From Niallia circulans (GTDB lineage: Bacteria > Bacillota > Bacilli > Bacillales > Cytobacillaceae): a DNA stretch of 64,000 nt. Shown one piece after another: positions 37,212-45,103 of the stretch (position 1 is its first letter; each line of letters starts with the position of its first letter). A model generated the notes under the pieces. The model did no database searches, was not told where the DNA came from, and was given only the letters and a program-made list of their open reading frames with translations. The translations under genes and the position numbers were made by a program. The stretch lies in assembly GCF_007273535.1 (NCBI RefSeq), contig NZ_RIBP01000001.1, positions 310,001 through 374,000 of the forward strand, read 5' to 3'.

Positions 37212-38150
37212 ATGAAGAAAGTAATAAACATGGTTAATCAAAGTTCGAAAGTGGCAGGTGTGTCGTTACTTGAATTGAAAAAAGCAGAAAAAGAAATTGG
37301 TGCTATGTTTCCAGAGGAATACAAAGAATTCTTTTTAGAAACAAATGGCGCAAAATTTGGTGATTGGACTTTGTTCCCTATCCAAACTAAGGATCAATCA
37401 GTACTACCAATTGATATTGTAAAACATAATCGAGAGAACAGACCGACAAATATGCCAAGTGATATAGTTTGTATAGGGGAAAATATCAATGGTGATAAAC
37501 TTTGCTACCGTATTAGAAAGAGATTTATGCAGGAACTAATCTTTATTTGGAGTGATAAAACTGGATTAAGTGATTGTAAAGCATCAACTTTAACCGAATT
37601 TATTGATTGGTATGTACCGAAAGTAAGTAATAAGCCTAAAACAGTTGGTACTTTTACAGTAGAAAGTGGAAAGTTAATTGTAACCGATCCCTGTTATCTG
37701 GAGGATGAAGAAGACCTTCAAATCATACTTTCTAATGTGAAAAATGGGAAATGGACAGCAAGTATTAATTACAATGATGAAGAAGTCGTTGAAAGCCTCC
37801 TTGTATTTTATGGAGAAAAGATATCAAGTGGAAAATGGCATGAATGTGATAAACCAATTGGTGTTGACTCGGCACAAGCTGGAATATTTGATCTTGCAGT
37901 ATTCGGTAACGATGATGCCATCAATTATGAAGTGAAAAATATTAATGACATAGAGATAGACGAAGTTGGATTAAAATATTATGTTGCATGTTGTGATATG
38001 GTTGCTTCTGATGCACAAGGAGGAGTTGTTCCTAGTGGTGCGGTTTCAATGTCTGGATATGGTGACGGAATGTACGAGGTGAAAGTAAAATATAACCTTT
38101 CTAAAGAGGTTGTTGGTGTGAAGATTGAATTTGGAGATAATGAGGGTTAA
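37212..38150 (+). CDS. SMI1/KNR4 and DUF4241 two-domain protein
   Basis: 312 aa. Residues 1-135: SMI1/KNR4 (SUKH) immunity fold (SLLELKKAEKEIGAMFPEEYKEFFLETNGA, then a WSDKTG strand). Residues 145-312: DUF4241 (GTFTVESGKLIVTDPCYLE, GIFDLAVFG, SGYGDGMYEV). Both are linked to contact-dependent or secreted toxin systems as immunity modules. I chose the ATG at 37212 because GGAGGA precedes it by 5 nt; the ATG at 37200 overlaps this site. No toxin is near. Confidence 0.82.
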   Translation: MKKVINMVNQSSKVAGVSLLELKKAEKEIGAMFPEEYKEFFLETNGAKFGDWTLFPIQTKDQSVLPIDIVKHNRENRPTNMPSDIVCIGENINGDKLCYRIRKRFMQELIFIWSDKTGLSDCKASTLTEFIDWYVPKVSNKPKTVGTFTVESGKLIVTDPCYLEDEEDLQIILSNVKNGKWTASINYNDEEVVESLLVFYGEKISSGKWHECDKPIGVDSAQAGIFDLAVFGNDDAINYEVKNINDIEIDEVGLKYYVACCDMVASDAQGGVVPSGAVSMSGYGDGMYEVKVKYNLSKEVVGVKIEFGDNEG

Positions 38151-38221
38151 TATCACTCTGCACAAACGGATTAAAAATACTTTTTCTTGTTCAAATATAA
38201 AGGGGGAGAAAATATTATTTG

Positions 38222-38241
38222 GCTGCTTAGGCAGCTTTTTT
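38222..38241 (+). terminator. Terminator
   Basis: GCTGC TTAG GCAGC with six T residues, after the SUKH-DUF4241 gene. Confidence 0.7.
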
Positions 38242-38324
38242 GATTGGTCCCATAATATCCGCAGTTTACATGACGAATTTGTTAATGATTTGGGGCTTTT
38301 AATAATAACGAGAGAAGGAGCTAT

Positions 38325-38729
38325 ATGAAATTAACATTAGGCGATATATATGCAGTACCACTTCCAAATAAATTCTTTGCAGCAATTAAGATTATTAATA
38401 TCAGTGGTAAAGATACATTAGTTAAGACAACCCCATATATAGACACTAGTATACCCGAAATTACAAATCCACTTTTACAGGAAACATTAAGAAATAATAG
38501 GTTTTTTTATAATAATTTACCTGCGATTAAATGGGTAAATGGAGAATTTCCAAAAGGGTTTATTTTTATAGGGAATATTCCTTTAACTGATATAGAGAGA
38601 AAATGGAGATCTAGTACTTTCAGTGAATCATGGAGTTTTGTAGGGCATGATGTTTTCGATGAATGGAGATATATTCACGATAGAGAAGCACTTGAAAAGG
38701 AGATAGAAGAGCTGGAAAAAAAGAAATGA
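38325..38729 (+). CDS. Imm26-like immunity protein
   Basis: 134 aa. The start MKLTLGDIYAVPLPNKFFAAIKII has the GDIyaIPL pattern of Imm26; the end is a charged helix (DREALEKEIEELEKKK). GAAGGAG precedes the ATG. Its stop codon overlaps the start of the next gene (ATGA), so the two are translationally coupled. Role inferred from the family. Confidence 0.68.
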   Translation: MKLTLGDIYAVPLPNKFFAAIKIINISGKDTLVKTTPYIDTSIPEITNPLLQETLRNNRFFYNNLPAIKWVNGEFPKGFIFIGNIPLTDIERKWRSSTFSESWSFVGHDVFDEWRYIHDREALEKEIEELEKKK

Positions 38730-39211
38730 TGGATGAAAATATTAAAAAACATAAAGAAGTGAAGCTTATGAATGATTCGGATTTTTGGACACTTGTGTCT
38801 TTGATTAATGGTACAAAGCAGATAAAGGAAGGAATCCAACTCCTAATAACAGAATTGGCAAAACTTAAGGTGAAAGAAATCAAATTATTCGAAGAAACAC
38901 TATCTTTTAAATTATATCTTCTTGATACAAAAGACCATGCATGTTATTTTGGTGACCATTCCTTTCGGGAAGAGAAACCAAATACTTTCTCCGTAGATTT
39001 ATTCCTTTATGCGAGGTGCGCTGCTGTTAGCAGAGGAGAAAAAATATATAATGAAATATTAGATAATCCTAAATTAATGCCGAAGAATGAGTTTCTTGAA
39101 GAGCTATTAGATGTAACAAGTGCAGCATATGAAGAAAAGAAAGGTAAGGAATTTATTATTAATGCTACTTATGACTATGAAACCTTCTCTAATAAAAATG
39201 GGTGGTCTTAA
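38726..39211 (+). CDS. DUF4240 domain protein
   Basis: 161 aa. The core (NDSDFWTLVSLINGTKQIKEGIQLL, LYLLDTKDHACYFG, LYARCAAVSRG) fits DUF4240, a family of unknown function frequent near immunity genes. The ATG at 38726 overlaps the preceding stop. An ATG at 38768 gives a product starting MNDSDFW like most relatives; neither has a strong ribosome site, so the true start is open. Confidence 0.72.
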   Translation: MMDENIKKHKEVKLMNDSDFWTLVSLINGTKQIKEGIQLLITELAKLKVKEIKLFEETLSFKLYLLDTKDHACYFGDHSFREEKPNTFSVDLFLYARCAAVSRGEKIYNEILDNPKLMPKNEFLEELLDVTSAAYEEKKGKEFIINATYDYETFSNKNGWS

Positions 39212-39286
39212 AATAGCTCTAGTAAACATAATAACGGCTGCCTTATAGCGATATGCATAGGCATCTGTGATGAGGGGGGAGTATAC

Positions 39287-39541
39287 GTGAATATAGATAA
39301 ACATTTTCTTAATAAAAAATGCGAAGTGAATCATTGTCAATTAAGGGGTAGCCGTCCCTTAAAGAATTGGAAGAGGACAGAAATGAATTGGTATTGTGAA
39401 GAACACTTTCTTGAATATGCTGCATCAAGAAAACAAAAGTTAAGTGCTTTTATTGAAAAAAATAGAGATCCTGAACAGAGGAAAAGTCTTAGTGAGGAAC
39501 AATTAAAATTGTACAAACATTACACGGAAGAAAATTCTTGA
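39287..39541 (+). CDS. Small protein with a Cys4-type finger
   Basis: 84 aa from a GTG start with GGGGGGAG upstream. C12-x4-C17 and C37-x2-H40 (NWYCEEHF) could bind zinc. A basic middle (RPLKNWKR) and charged helical C-terminus follow. Family not recognised. The terminator at 39541 follows directly. Confidence 0.55.
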   Translation: MNIDKHFLNKKCEVNHCQLRGSRPLKNWKRTEMNWYCEEHFLEYAASRKQKLSAFIEKNRDPEQRKSLSEEQLKLYKHYTEENS

Positions 39542-39650
39542 TGCCAATTATTATAATTGGCATTTTATTTGTATTATGAGTGGCATAACTTAATGGTTAC
39601 TGAGGATTTCTTGTGGTACTAAAATGGCAGGATAGTTTAAGTGAAAGATT
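39541..39650. repeat. Terminator and dispersed repeat
   Basis: ATGCCAATTAT / ATAATTGGCAT plus T run (39541-39569), then GTGGTACTAAAATGGCAGGATAGTTTAAGTGAAA (39613-39647), the repeat box in its fullest form. Confidence 0.65.
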
Positions 39651-39867
39651 TCACATTAACAAAGTCAATAGGACTAGAGTTGTTGGAGAACCTTTACTGT
39701 TGAATGTAGATTTGGGTGATACAGCACGCAATTTTTTAAGTGGATGGATTGATGTTTGGTATGGGTTCTGCACAACATGTTCTCTAAATGATAGCACGTA
39801 CGAAAATAAGGACAGAGCAAAAGGATTTGAAACTCGTTCTGTAGGTTACAAATACGTTACACCTTAA
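39613..39867 (+). CDS. Doubtful frame, possibly a gene remnant
   Basis: 84-codon frame whose first 20 codons are the dispersed repeat, so the start is artificial. The later part (VVGEPLLLNVDLGDTARNF, GWIDVWYGF) could be the C-terminus of a lost gene. No ribosome site; family unknown. Confidence 0.2.
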   Translation: MVLKWQDSLSERFHINKVNRTRVVGEPLLLNVDLGDTARNFLSGWIDVWYGFCTTCSLNDSTYENKDRAKGFETRSVGYKYVTP

Positions 39868-39884
39868 TGGAAATTACACACTTT

Positions 39885-40286
39885 TTATTTACCACATGAC
39901 TTTTTTGCTTCATCAATAGATATATTCATTTTTGAATCAATTTTTATTATTTTTGCTTTATAAGGGTAATTATTAGAACCTATGGAAGGACCGTCAATAA
40001 AATCTACTATAAATAAATCATATGGAGGATTATGGGGACCGTTAAATGTGATCAGTTGTACTGTTATTCTATGCTGATTGCTGTTGTCTTTAATTCTAGT
40101 TAAGCTAATTATCTTTTCGCAGTAATAAGGTTGCCCTTTAGTAATTTCTAAAAAGAGTGGTGAATAATGAGCTAATAAAGTTTCTTCTAAATACGCATTA
40201 TTTTTAGATGCTTGCGTTGCAAAAACGTTACTGGAAAAGATAAAAGTTAATAAAAATACTGTGAAAGCTAAAAGTATTTTTTTCAT
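39885..40286 (-). CDS. DUF3888 secreted protein
   Basis: 133 aa with a signal peptide (MKKILLAFTVFLLTFIFSSNVFA). The mature part holds ETLLAHYSPLFLEITKG, PYYCEKIISL and TFNGPHNPPYDLFIVDF; the last is the hallmark of DUF3888, a family of exported Bacillus proteins of unknown role. I chose the ATG at 40286 since GGAGGA lies 7 nt before it. The leader overlaps the 165-bp repeat. Confidence 0.78.
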   Translation of the reverse strand: MKKILLAFTVFLLTFIFSSNVFATQASKNNAYLEETLLAHYSPLFLEITKGQPYYCEKIISLTRIKDNSNQHRITVQLITFNGPHNPPYDLFIVDFIDGPSIGSNNYPYKAKIIKIDSKMNISIDEAKKSCGK

Positions 40287-40288
40287 AA

Positions 40289-40457
40289 AAGAATCCTCCA
40301 TTTAAGCTAAATTTATTAATATTATGGTGAGTAAAACCTTTAAAAATATACTTAATAAAGAATAAACTTGAAAGGAATGATTTAAAAAGAAGGGAAGCTT
40401 GCTATAAAAAGGGAAGGACTTACGTTTATGGAACAATAATGGCAGTTTAGTGAAATA
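40289..40457. repeat. 165-bp repeat, copy 2
   Basis: Partner of 31206-31371. It begins at the ribosome site of the DUF3888 gene and ends with GGAACAATAATGGCAGTTTAGTG. Confidence 0.65.
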
Positions 40458-40524
40458 AGGAGGAATACTGTAAACTGAGATTAAGACAAATAAAAAAAGG
40501 TTTAAAAAAGGTTTTATTAGGGAG

Positions 40525-40743
40525 ATGAAGCAATTGGAAAAGACAATCACTTTTTCATTCAGTAGTACAAAATTTGAAGGTACAGAGGCGTCAGAAACAT
40601 TTAATTTTAGAGAATTAGGTATTGATGAGAATTTGGATGATGAAGCACTAAAAGTAGAAATAGATAGAACTTTTAAGGATTGGGTTTGGGATAAACTCAA
40701 TATTTCTTATAGTATCGTTATAAACGAGGACAAGCGCAGATAG
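40525..40743 (+). CDS. Small acidic hypothetical protein
   Basis: 72 aa, acidic, no membrane segment. ITFSFSSTKFEGTEASETFNF and FKDWVWDKL suggest a small beta-alpha domain; not recognised. GGGAG abuts the ATG at 40525, so the TTG at 40534 (MEKTITFSF), 9 nt after it, is the likelier start. Confidence 0.55.
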   Translation: MKQLEKTITFSFSSTKFEGTEASETFNFRELGIDENLDDEALKVEIDRTFKDWVWDKLNISYSIVINEDKRR

Positions 40744-40782
40744 TACAGATTATATTCTGTAACAAAAGAAAAATTTCCTATT

Positions 40783-40862
40783 GCTGGGCAGCATTCCTGT
40801 AAGAATTGAAGAGAAACCTACTTGTGTTACAAACAGGGCAGTTTTCTTTAAGTGTACTTTTT
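40783..40862. repeat. Dispersed repeat boxes
   Basis: CTGGGCAGCATTCCTGTAAGAATTG then ACAAACAGGGCAGTTTTCTTTAAGTG, matching 35591-35665. Confidence 0.6.
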
Positions 40863-40988
40863 TACAAATCAACCTGTAGGACATATTATTTACCTAGTAA
40901 GTTTTGTCATGTCCTTGGTTAGTTGTAGAAAAATCATTAGAAAATTATTATTATTACTTATAATGGATTTTCGAGGGAGCAATCTGAA

Positions 40989-41356
40989 ATGAAATTGATT
41001 TGTCAGAAATGTAAAGTTGTGATTTCTAAAGAAATAACGGAATTGGAAAATTTAACAGCAATAAATAATACGGATGGGCGGATTACATACCAGAAGGATT
41101 CTTTTTTATTGGAAATGGTGAACAAGATATAAATAGTAAGGGTCTAATTATTATGAACTTGAATGATTTAATCAACTCTAAATATCATTCTGATTCAAGC
41201 AGACTTAATGGCTGCTGTGGAAACGATGGTTTAGACGGAATTAACAGAGTTTGTAAAAATAATCATGAAATTGGCACTGAAAAGTCGGACTGTTGGATGC
41301 CACATTTTATTTCATTGGACCCTAAATTAATTGAATATGTTAAGATAATAAAATAG
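40989..41356 (+). pseudogene. Frameshifted conserved cysteine-rich protein
   Basis: Starts MKLICQKCKVVISKEI with GGGAG upstream. Near 41080 the frame must shift to continue as YIPEGFFFIGNGEQD, KYHSDSSRLNGCCGNDGLDG, HEIGTEKSDCWMPH and FISLDP. Together these make one protein of about 122 aa in a family of small cysteine-rich (probably zinc-binding) bacterial proteins. One missing base separates it from an intact gene; sequencing error is possible. Confidence 0.75.
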
Positions 41357-41434
41357 TTTTTCACCCCTAGAAACAGTTACATTTATGGTAGTTGTTTTGT
41401 TTTTTTATATGAGAAGAAAAAATTTGAAAATAAT

Positions 41435-41463
41435 TGTAACTTTTAACTACGTTCAAACGATTT
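41435..41463 (+). promoter_or_regulatory. Candidate ECF-type promoter
   Basis: TGTAAC at 41435, a 17-bp spacer and CGATTT at 41458 resemble ECF promoters (GAAAC/GTAAC and CGT/CGA boxes) and could give autoregulation of the sigma gene. Confidence 0.35.
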
Positions 41464-41490
41464 ATATATGTATAAAAAAGGGGGGAGATT

Positions 41491-42045
41491 GTGTTTAATA
41501 ATGACAATACGGAAGATAAAATAGTAGAAATTTATAATCTTTATTATTTAGACGTATACCGATATCTAGTTTATTTTACAGGGAATCACAATGATACAGA
41601 AGATTTAACACAAGAAGTCTTCATTCGTGTACTCAAAAATCTTGCGGATACAAATAAGATTCATCACTTAAAATCTTGGATACTTTCTATTGCAAAACAT
41701 GTAGCAATTGATCATTATCGAAAAAAACATTGGTTAGAATTGTTTAATGAAAAGATCTTAAGGAATGTTGTATCCAGTGACAATCAGCCAATAGACCTTT
41801 TAGAGTTAGATGAATTTAAAAAAGGTATACATGCTGGTATTGCTAAATTAAAACCTCATTTTAGGTCAGTTGTAATACTCAGAGCAATTAATGAATGCTC
41901 AATAAAGGAAACTGCTGAAATTCTACATTGTAGTGAATCAAAGGTTAAGGTTAATTATCACAGAGCATTAAAAGAACTAAAAAAAATATTAAATCCATTA
42001 TCAATGGAGGTGTTAAGTAATGCAAGAGGACAGGGAGTTAACTAA
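41491..42045 (+). CDS. ECF RNA polymerase sigma factor
   Basis: 184 aa. Region 2: YRYLVYFTGNHNDTEDLTQEVFIRVLKN and WILSIAKHVAIDHYRKK (-10 recognition). Region 4: FRSVVILRAINECSIKETAEILHCSESKVKVNYHRALKELKK (-35 recognition). GTG start with GGGGGGAG upstream. It overlaps the next gene by 26 bp, so the pair is co-translated; that gene encodes the likely anti-sigma factor. Confidence 0.93.
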   Translation: MFNNDNTEDKIVEIYNLYYLDVYRYLVYFTGNHNDTEDLTQEVFIRVLKNLADTNKIHHLKSWILSIAKHVAIDHYRKKHWLELFNEKILRNVVSSDNQPIDLLELDEFKKGIHAGIAKLKPHFRSVVILRAINECSIKETAEILHCSESKVKVNYHRALKELKKILNPLSMEVLSNARGQGVN

Positions 42046-42946
42046 TTTAATTAAGGAAGCATCTTTACTTAATCCAAGGAAAGAATTTGTTTTAGAAACA
42101 GAAAATCTATTAAGAGAAAAAGCAAGAAAGCTAAGAAGAAGGAAGACATACAGTCGTTGGATTATTTCAGTAAGTGCTCTGTTTACTTGTATGTTTGTTT
42201 TCACTTATATAGCCACAAAAAGTGAGGAACCATCATTAAACTTATCTACTCATACCCCTAACAACAAGGAGAGTAATCTATCTTTATTTTCTAATTACAG
42301 TAAAGAACCACTTGTTTATATTTATCATACTCATAATGATGAATCCTTTATCCCCGCATTGAAATCATTGAATCCAAACGGACATTTTGAGCAGGAAAAT
42401 AGCTACGACCAAAACATTAACATTACATTAGTTGGAGAAAGACTAAGCAAGGCTCTGAAAAAGAGGAATATTAATAATATTGTTGATACAACCAATAATA
42501 TGGAATTAGTTGAACAACGTGGGTTGTCTAGAGCAGATGCTTATACAGTATCTAGAGACAAATTGGTAGAATCTTTAACTAGATATAAAAATATACAAAT
42601 GGTTTTTGACATTCACAGAGATACAGCACTAGGTAGAAACACCACAACAGAAATAAACGGTAAAAGTTATTCGAAGCTTGTATTCGTTGTAAATCAGGAA
42701 GATGATAAATATGAGGCGAATATGGAATTTGCAAGAAAGTTTCATAAAAAAGTGCAAGAATTATATCCTGGACTTTCTCGGGGCGTATTTGATAAATCTC
42801 AAGAGATGGCAAGCGATTATAACCAAGATTTATTAAAACAGTCCGTTATTATTGAAGTAGGTGGGATAGAAAATTCATTAGAAGAAGAATACAATACAGT
42901 TGAAGCAATGGCTGAGGTTATTGAAATATTATTGACGGCAGAATAA
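42020..42946 (+). CDS. Membrane protein: anti-sigma-like N-terminus fused to SpoIIP amidase domain
   Basis: 308 aa. Residues 1-43 are cytosolic and charged (ELTNLIKEASLLNPRKEFV), as in short anti-sigma domains; one membrane helix at about 45-66; residues 90-308 form an outside SpoIIP-type domain with VYIYHTHNDESFIP, VFDIHRD and VIIEVGGIEN. SpoIIP proteins are N-acetylmuramoyl amidases/endopeptidases of the forespore septum. Here the topology and the overlap with the ECF sigma gene suggest a sensor that binds sigma inside and peptidoglycan or its fragments outside (inference). Not the sporulation SpoIIP, which has no such N-terminus. Confidence 0.82.
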   Translation: MQEDRELTNLIKEASLLNPRKEFVLETENLLREKARKLRRRKTYSRWIISVSALFTCMFVFTYIATKSEEPSLNLSTHTPNNKESNLSLFSNYSKEPLVYIYHTHNDESFIPALKSLNPNGHFEQENSYDQNINITLVGERLSKALKKRNINNIVDTTNNMELVEQRGLSRADAYTVSRDKLVESLTRYKNIQMVFDIHRDTALGRNTTTEINGKSYSKLVFVVNQEDDKYEANMEFARKFHKKVQELYPGLSRGVFDKSQEMASDYNQDLLKQSVIIEVGGIENSLEEEYNTVEAMAEVIEILLTAE

Positions 42947-42965
42947 AAGAATTTCTTTTTAATTT

Positions 42966-42990
42966 ACTGCCTTTTGGCAGTTATTTTTTT
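42966..42990 (+). terminator. Terminator of the sigma operon
   Basis: ACTGCC TTTT GGCAGT followed by a T-rich run. Confidence 0.8.
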
Positions 42991-43164
42991 ATGTTTAAAT
43001 AAACTTTGTGAATCATTACACTTAAACAAAACCAGCTAATAGTTTGTCAACATTTTTCAATAAAAACTCAAAATCTATCATGGTATACTAAAAATAAGTA
43101 TGCCAAATAACCTTCCTGTATCCTCAGTTTGGAAGGTTTTTCATAGTCTTGATGGGTTTGGTTA

Positions 43165-44400
43165 CTATGCTATATCTTGGAAAGTGGTTCTGTTCTTTAA
43201 TAGGGCAAATATCCATTGTAAAAGTTTATTTGCACAAGCAATTACAGCTACTTTAAAAAGCTTACCTTCACTACGTTTCTTATCATAAAATTCTCTTAAT
43301 CTCTTGTTTCTAGGGATTATTTCATCAGTAGTTTTCTTTTTACGTGAGTCTCGTATTCCAGATCTCACGGCCATGTATAGGGCATGTCTTAATCTGCTTG
43401 AGCCACGTTTAGTAATTCGAACTAGGGTCGCTTTAAACTTTCCGGATTCAAACACCTCGGGATCTATACCTGCAAATGCAACAAGTTGTTTTAGATTATC
43501 GAACCGATCTATTTCACCAATTTCGGAAATAATCGTGGCGGCGATTTTCTCTCCAATGCCAGGAATAGATTGGATTATATTATATTCTTCAATATCTTTT
43601 GCGAGAGTGTCTATCTCTGCTTCCAACTTTGATAGATGCTCTTTGTATTGAAGAAGCATGTTAATATACATATCCACGCTTAATAGATGGCTATGGTATA
43701 AGTTCTTTTGAAATGGATTACGAGCTGCCGCAGCTTTAAGAAGTTGGACTTTTTCAACAATCCATTTCTTAGATCCATTCTTATACAATTCTTTTAATCT
43801 AGTGGATAAAACATCTTCACTAGTTATTAAGATATCTTCTGATGAAGGATACTCTTTAAGAATAATTAAAGAAACTAGAGAATATAAGTCACCAAAGACT
43901 CCCCTATATTCAGGAAATACTTGATCTAGAACTGCTTGGAATTGTAACTTTGTTTGTACATACATATCGGTTATATTTGAGTGCTGCCTTGTGAGATTAC
44001 GTAGATTTAAGAGTCTAATTCCTCGCTTTTTATAAGGTTCTAATTCTTCTTTATAGAAAAGTTCACATAGACGATAGGCATCAACTGCATCTGTTTTTAC
44101 TTTACGTAAGCTAGAGCTTTTTGCCTTATGAGAAATTAGTGGATTAACAATAATTAATAAATAGTGACGCTCATCTAAATACTGAACAACTGGTTTATGA
44201 TAATGTCCTGTAGATTCTAATACAACCGGAGGTTGTTGACCGGTTAACTCCTTAATTTCTTTAAGAAAATCTAGTAACTTCCCTAATCCTTCTAAATCAT
44301 GCTTAATACTAAAATTTTTACCATAAGGTTTTCCTTTTTCTAAGAACCCTTGTACCTCACTTTCTCCTTTTGAAACATCCAGACCTACGACTGGATTCAT
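43165..44400 (-). CDS. IS110-family transposase
   Basis: 411 aa recombinase. RuvC-like N-terminal domain: PVVGLDVSKGE (first Asp at residue 8), VVLESTGHYH (Glu), KVKTDAVDA (Asp/Asp). C-terminal Transposase_20 domain: IQSIPGIGEKIAATIISEIG, LVAFAGIDP and ITKRGSSRLRHALY, with the catalytic serine expected near GSSRLR. GGAGGAG lies 8 nt before the ATG at 44400. All motifs are present, so it may be active. Confidence 0.93.
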   Translation of the reverse strand: MNPVVGLDVSKGESEVQGFLEKGKPYGKNFSIKHDLEGLGKLLDFLKEIKELTGQQPPVVLESTGHYHKPVVQYLDERHYLLIIVNPLISHKAKSSSLRKVKTDAVDAYRLCELFYKEELEPYKKRGIRLLNLRNLTRQHSNITDMYVQTKLQFQAVLDQVFPEYRGVFGDLYSLVSLIILKEYPSSEDILITSEDVLSTRLKELYKNGSKKWIVEKVQLLKAAAARNPFQKNLYHSHLLSVDMYINMLLQYKEHLSKLEAEIDTLAKDIEEYNIIQSIPGIGEKIAATIISEIGEIDRFDNLKQLVAFAGIDPEVFESGKFKATLVRITKRGSSRLRHALYMAVRSGIRDSRKKKTTDEIIPRNKRLREFYDKKRSEGKLFKVAVIACANKLLQWIFALLKNRTTFQDIA

Positions 44401-44600
44401 ACTAAATCTCCTCCTATACTTGCATATTTGCCGGTAACCCCTAATCCTTCTTATAGTGTCATAGCTTCGCTTGTTATACGAGATCATTGTCCCAACCAGC
44501 CTCAAACATGTTTCTATAAGTAGGGGGCGAACTGTTTAGTTGACGGGATCAAGTCCCACGGGGGCCTCCGTTCTACCCCGGCTACCGTAATCATATCTCG
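44401..44600 (-). ncRNA. Candidate IS110 bridge RNA region
   Basis: IS110 elements are known to express a structured guide (bridge) RNA from the non-coding end upstream of the transposase. This 200-bp stretch is non-coding, GC-richer than its surroundings and rich in short dyads (GGGACTTGATCCC; GGGGTAGAACGGAGGCCCC on the minus strand). Fold and loops were not computed; the call rests on position and family knowledge. Confidence 0.35.
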
Positions 44601-45013
44601 ATATAAAAAATGGTCAACCAGAAATATTTTCTGGCTGACCTTATAATACGATCGGGGGCTTTAGTTAAACAAGACATGCCAATATAATATATTATTTAGT
44701 ATAAATTACGCTTTTATTAACTGAAAAATAAACCTTATAGTGACAAATTACTTTGTATATATTTTTACTTTATAAATAAAATGCACAATATTTTGAAAAC
44801 CCTTTCTAACGATGGGTATTTTTTATAAAATAAACATTAGAGATGTTATGAAAGGGGAATCTATATTACTCATGTGGAAAACTTTGAAGTGATTTGTTAA
44901 TTGGATAAAGACAAATGTGATTCCTTCCTATTAAGTAAGGATATGTTTATTTGTCTACCAGTAATCATTCAAGGAATTCATATGGTGTGGATAATTAAAT
45001 TCCCATTACCAAG

Positions 45014-45040
45014 ACAGATACTTTTATATCTGTTTTTATT
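45014..45040 (+). terminator. Hairpin with T run
   Basis: ACAGATA / TATCTGT with TTTTT after it, upstream of the phosphotransferase gene. No gene is seen from about 44650 to 45103. Confidence 0.5.
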
Positions 45041-45103
45041 ATGGGTAAAAAATACATCTCTAATGACACTATGATGGAAGTCCTTATTTGTGGAGGGATT
45101 ATT

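Larger units (their letters stand above)
43100..44650 (-). mobile_element. IS110-family insertion sequence (approximate ends)
   Basis: One DEDD transposase on the minus strand and a long non-coding stretch on its 5' side (44401 to about 44650). IS110 elements lack terminal inverted repeats and usually cause little or no target duplication, so I cannot fix the ends by eye. An AACCTTCC / GGAAGGTT hairpin at 43109-43142 and a GGTCAACCAGAAA / TTTCTGGCTGACC hairpin at about 44613-44641 mark the outer regions. Confidence 0.75.

Noticed and set aside
38125..38328. 67-codon frame overlapping the end of the SUKH-DUF4241 gene
   Set aside because: Crosses a terminator and two real genes in another frame; no ribosome site.
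42020..42946. Calling this gene the sporulation protein SpoIIP
   Set aside because: The N-terminus and the overlap with an ECF sigma gene differ from spoIIP, which normally follows gpr.
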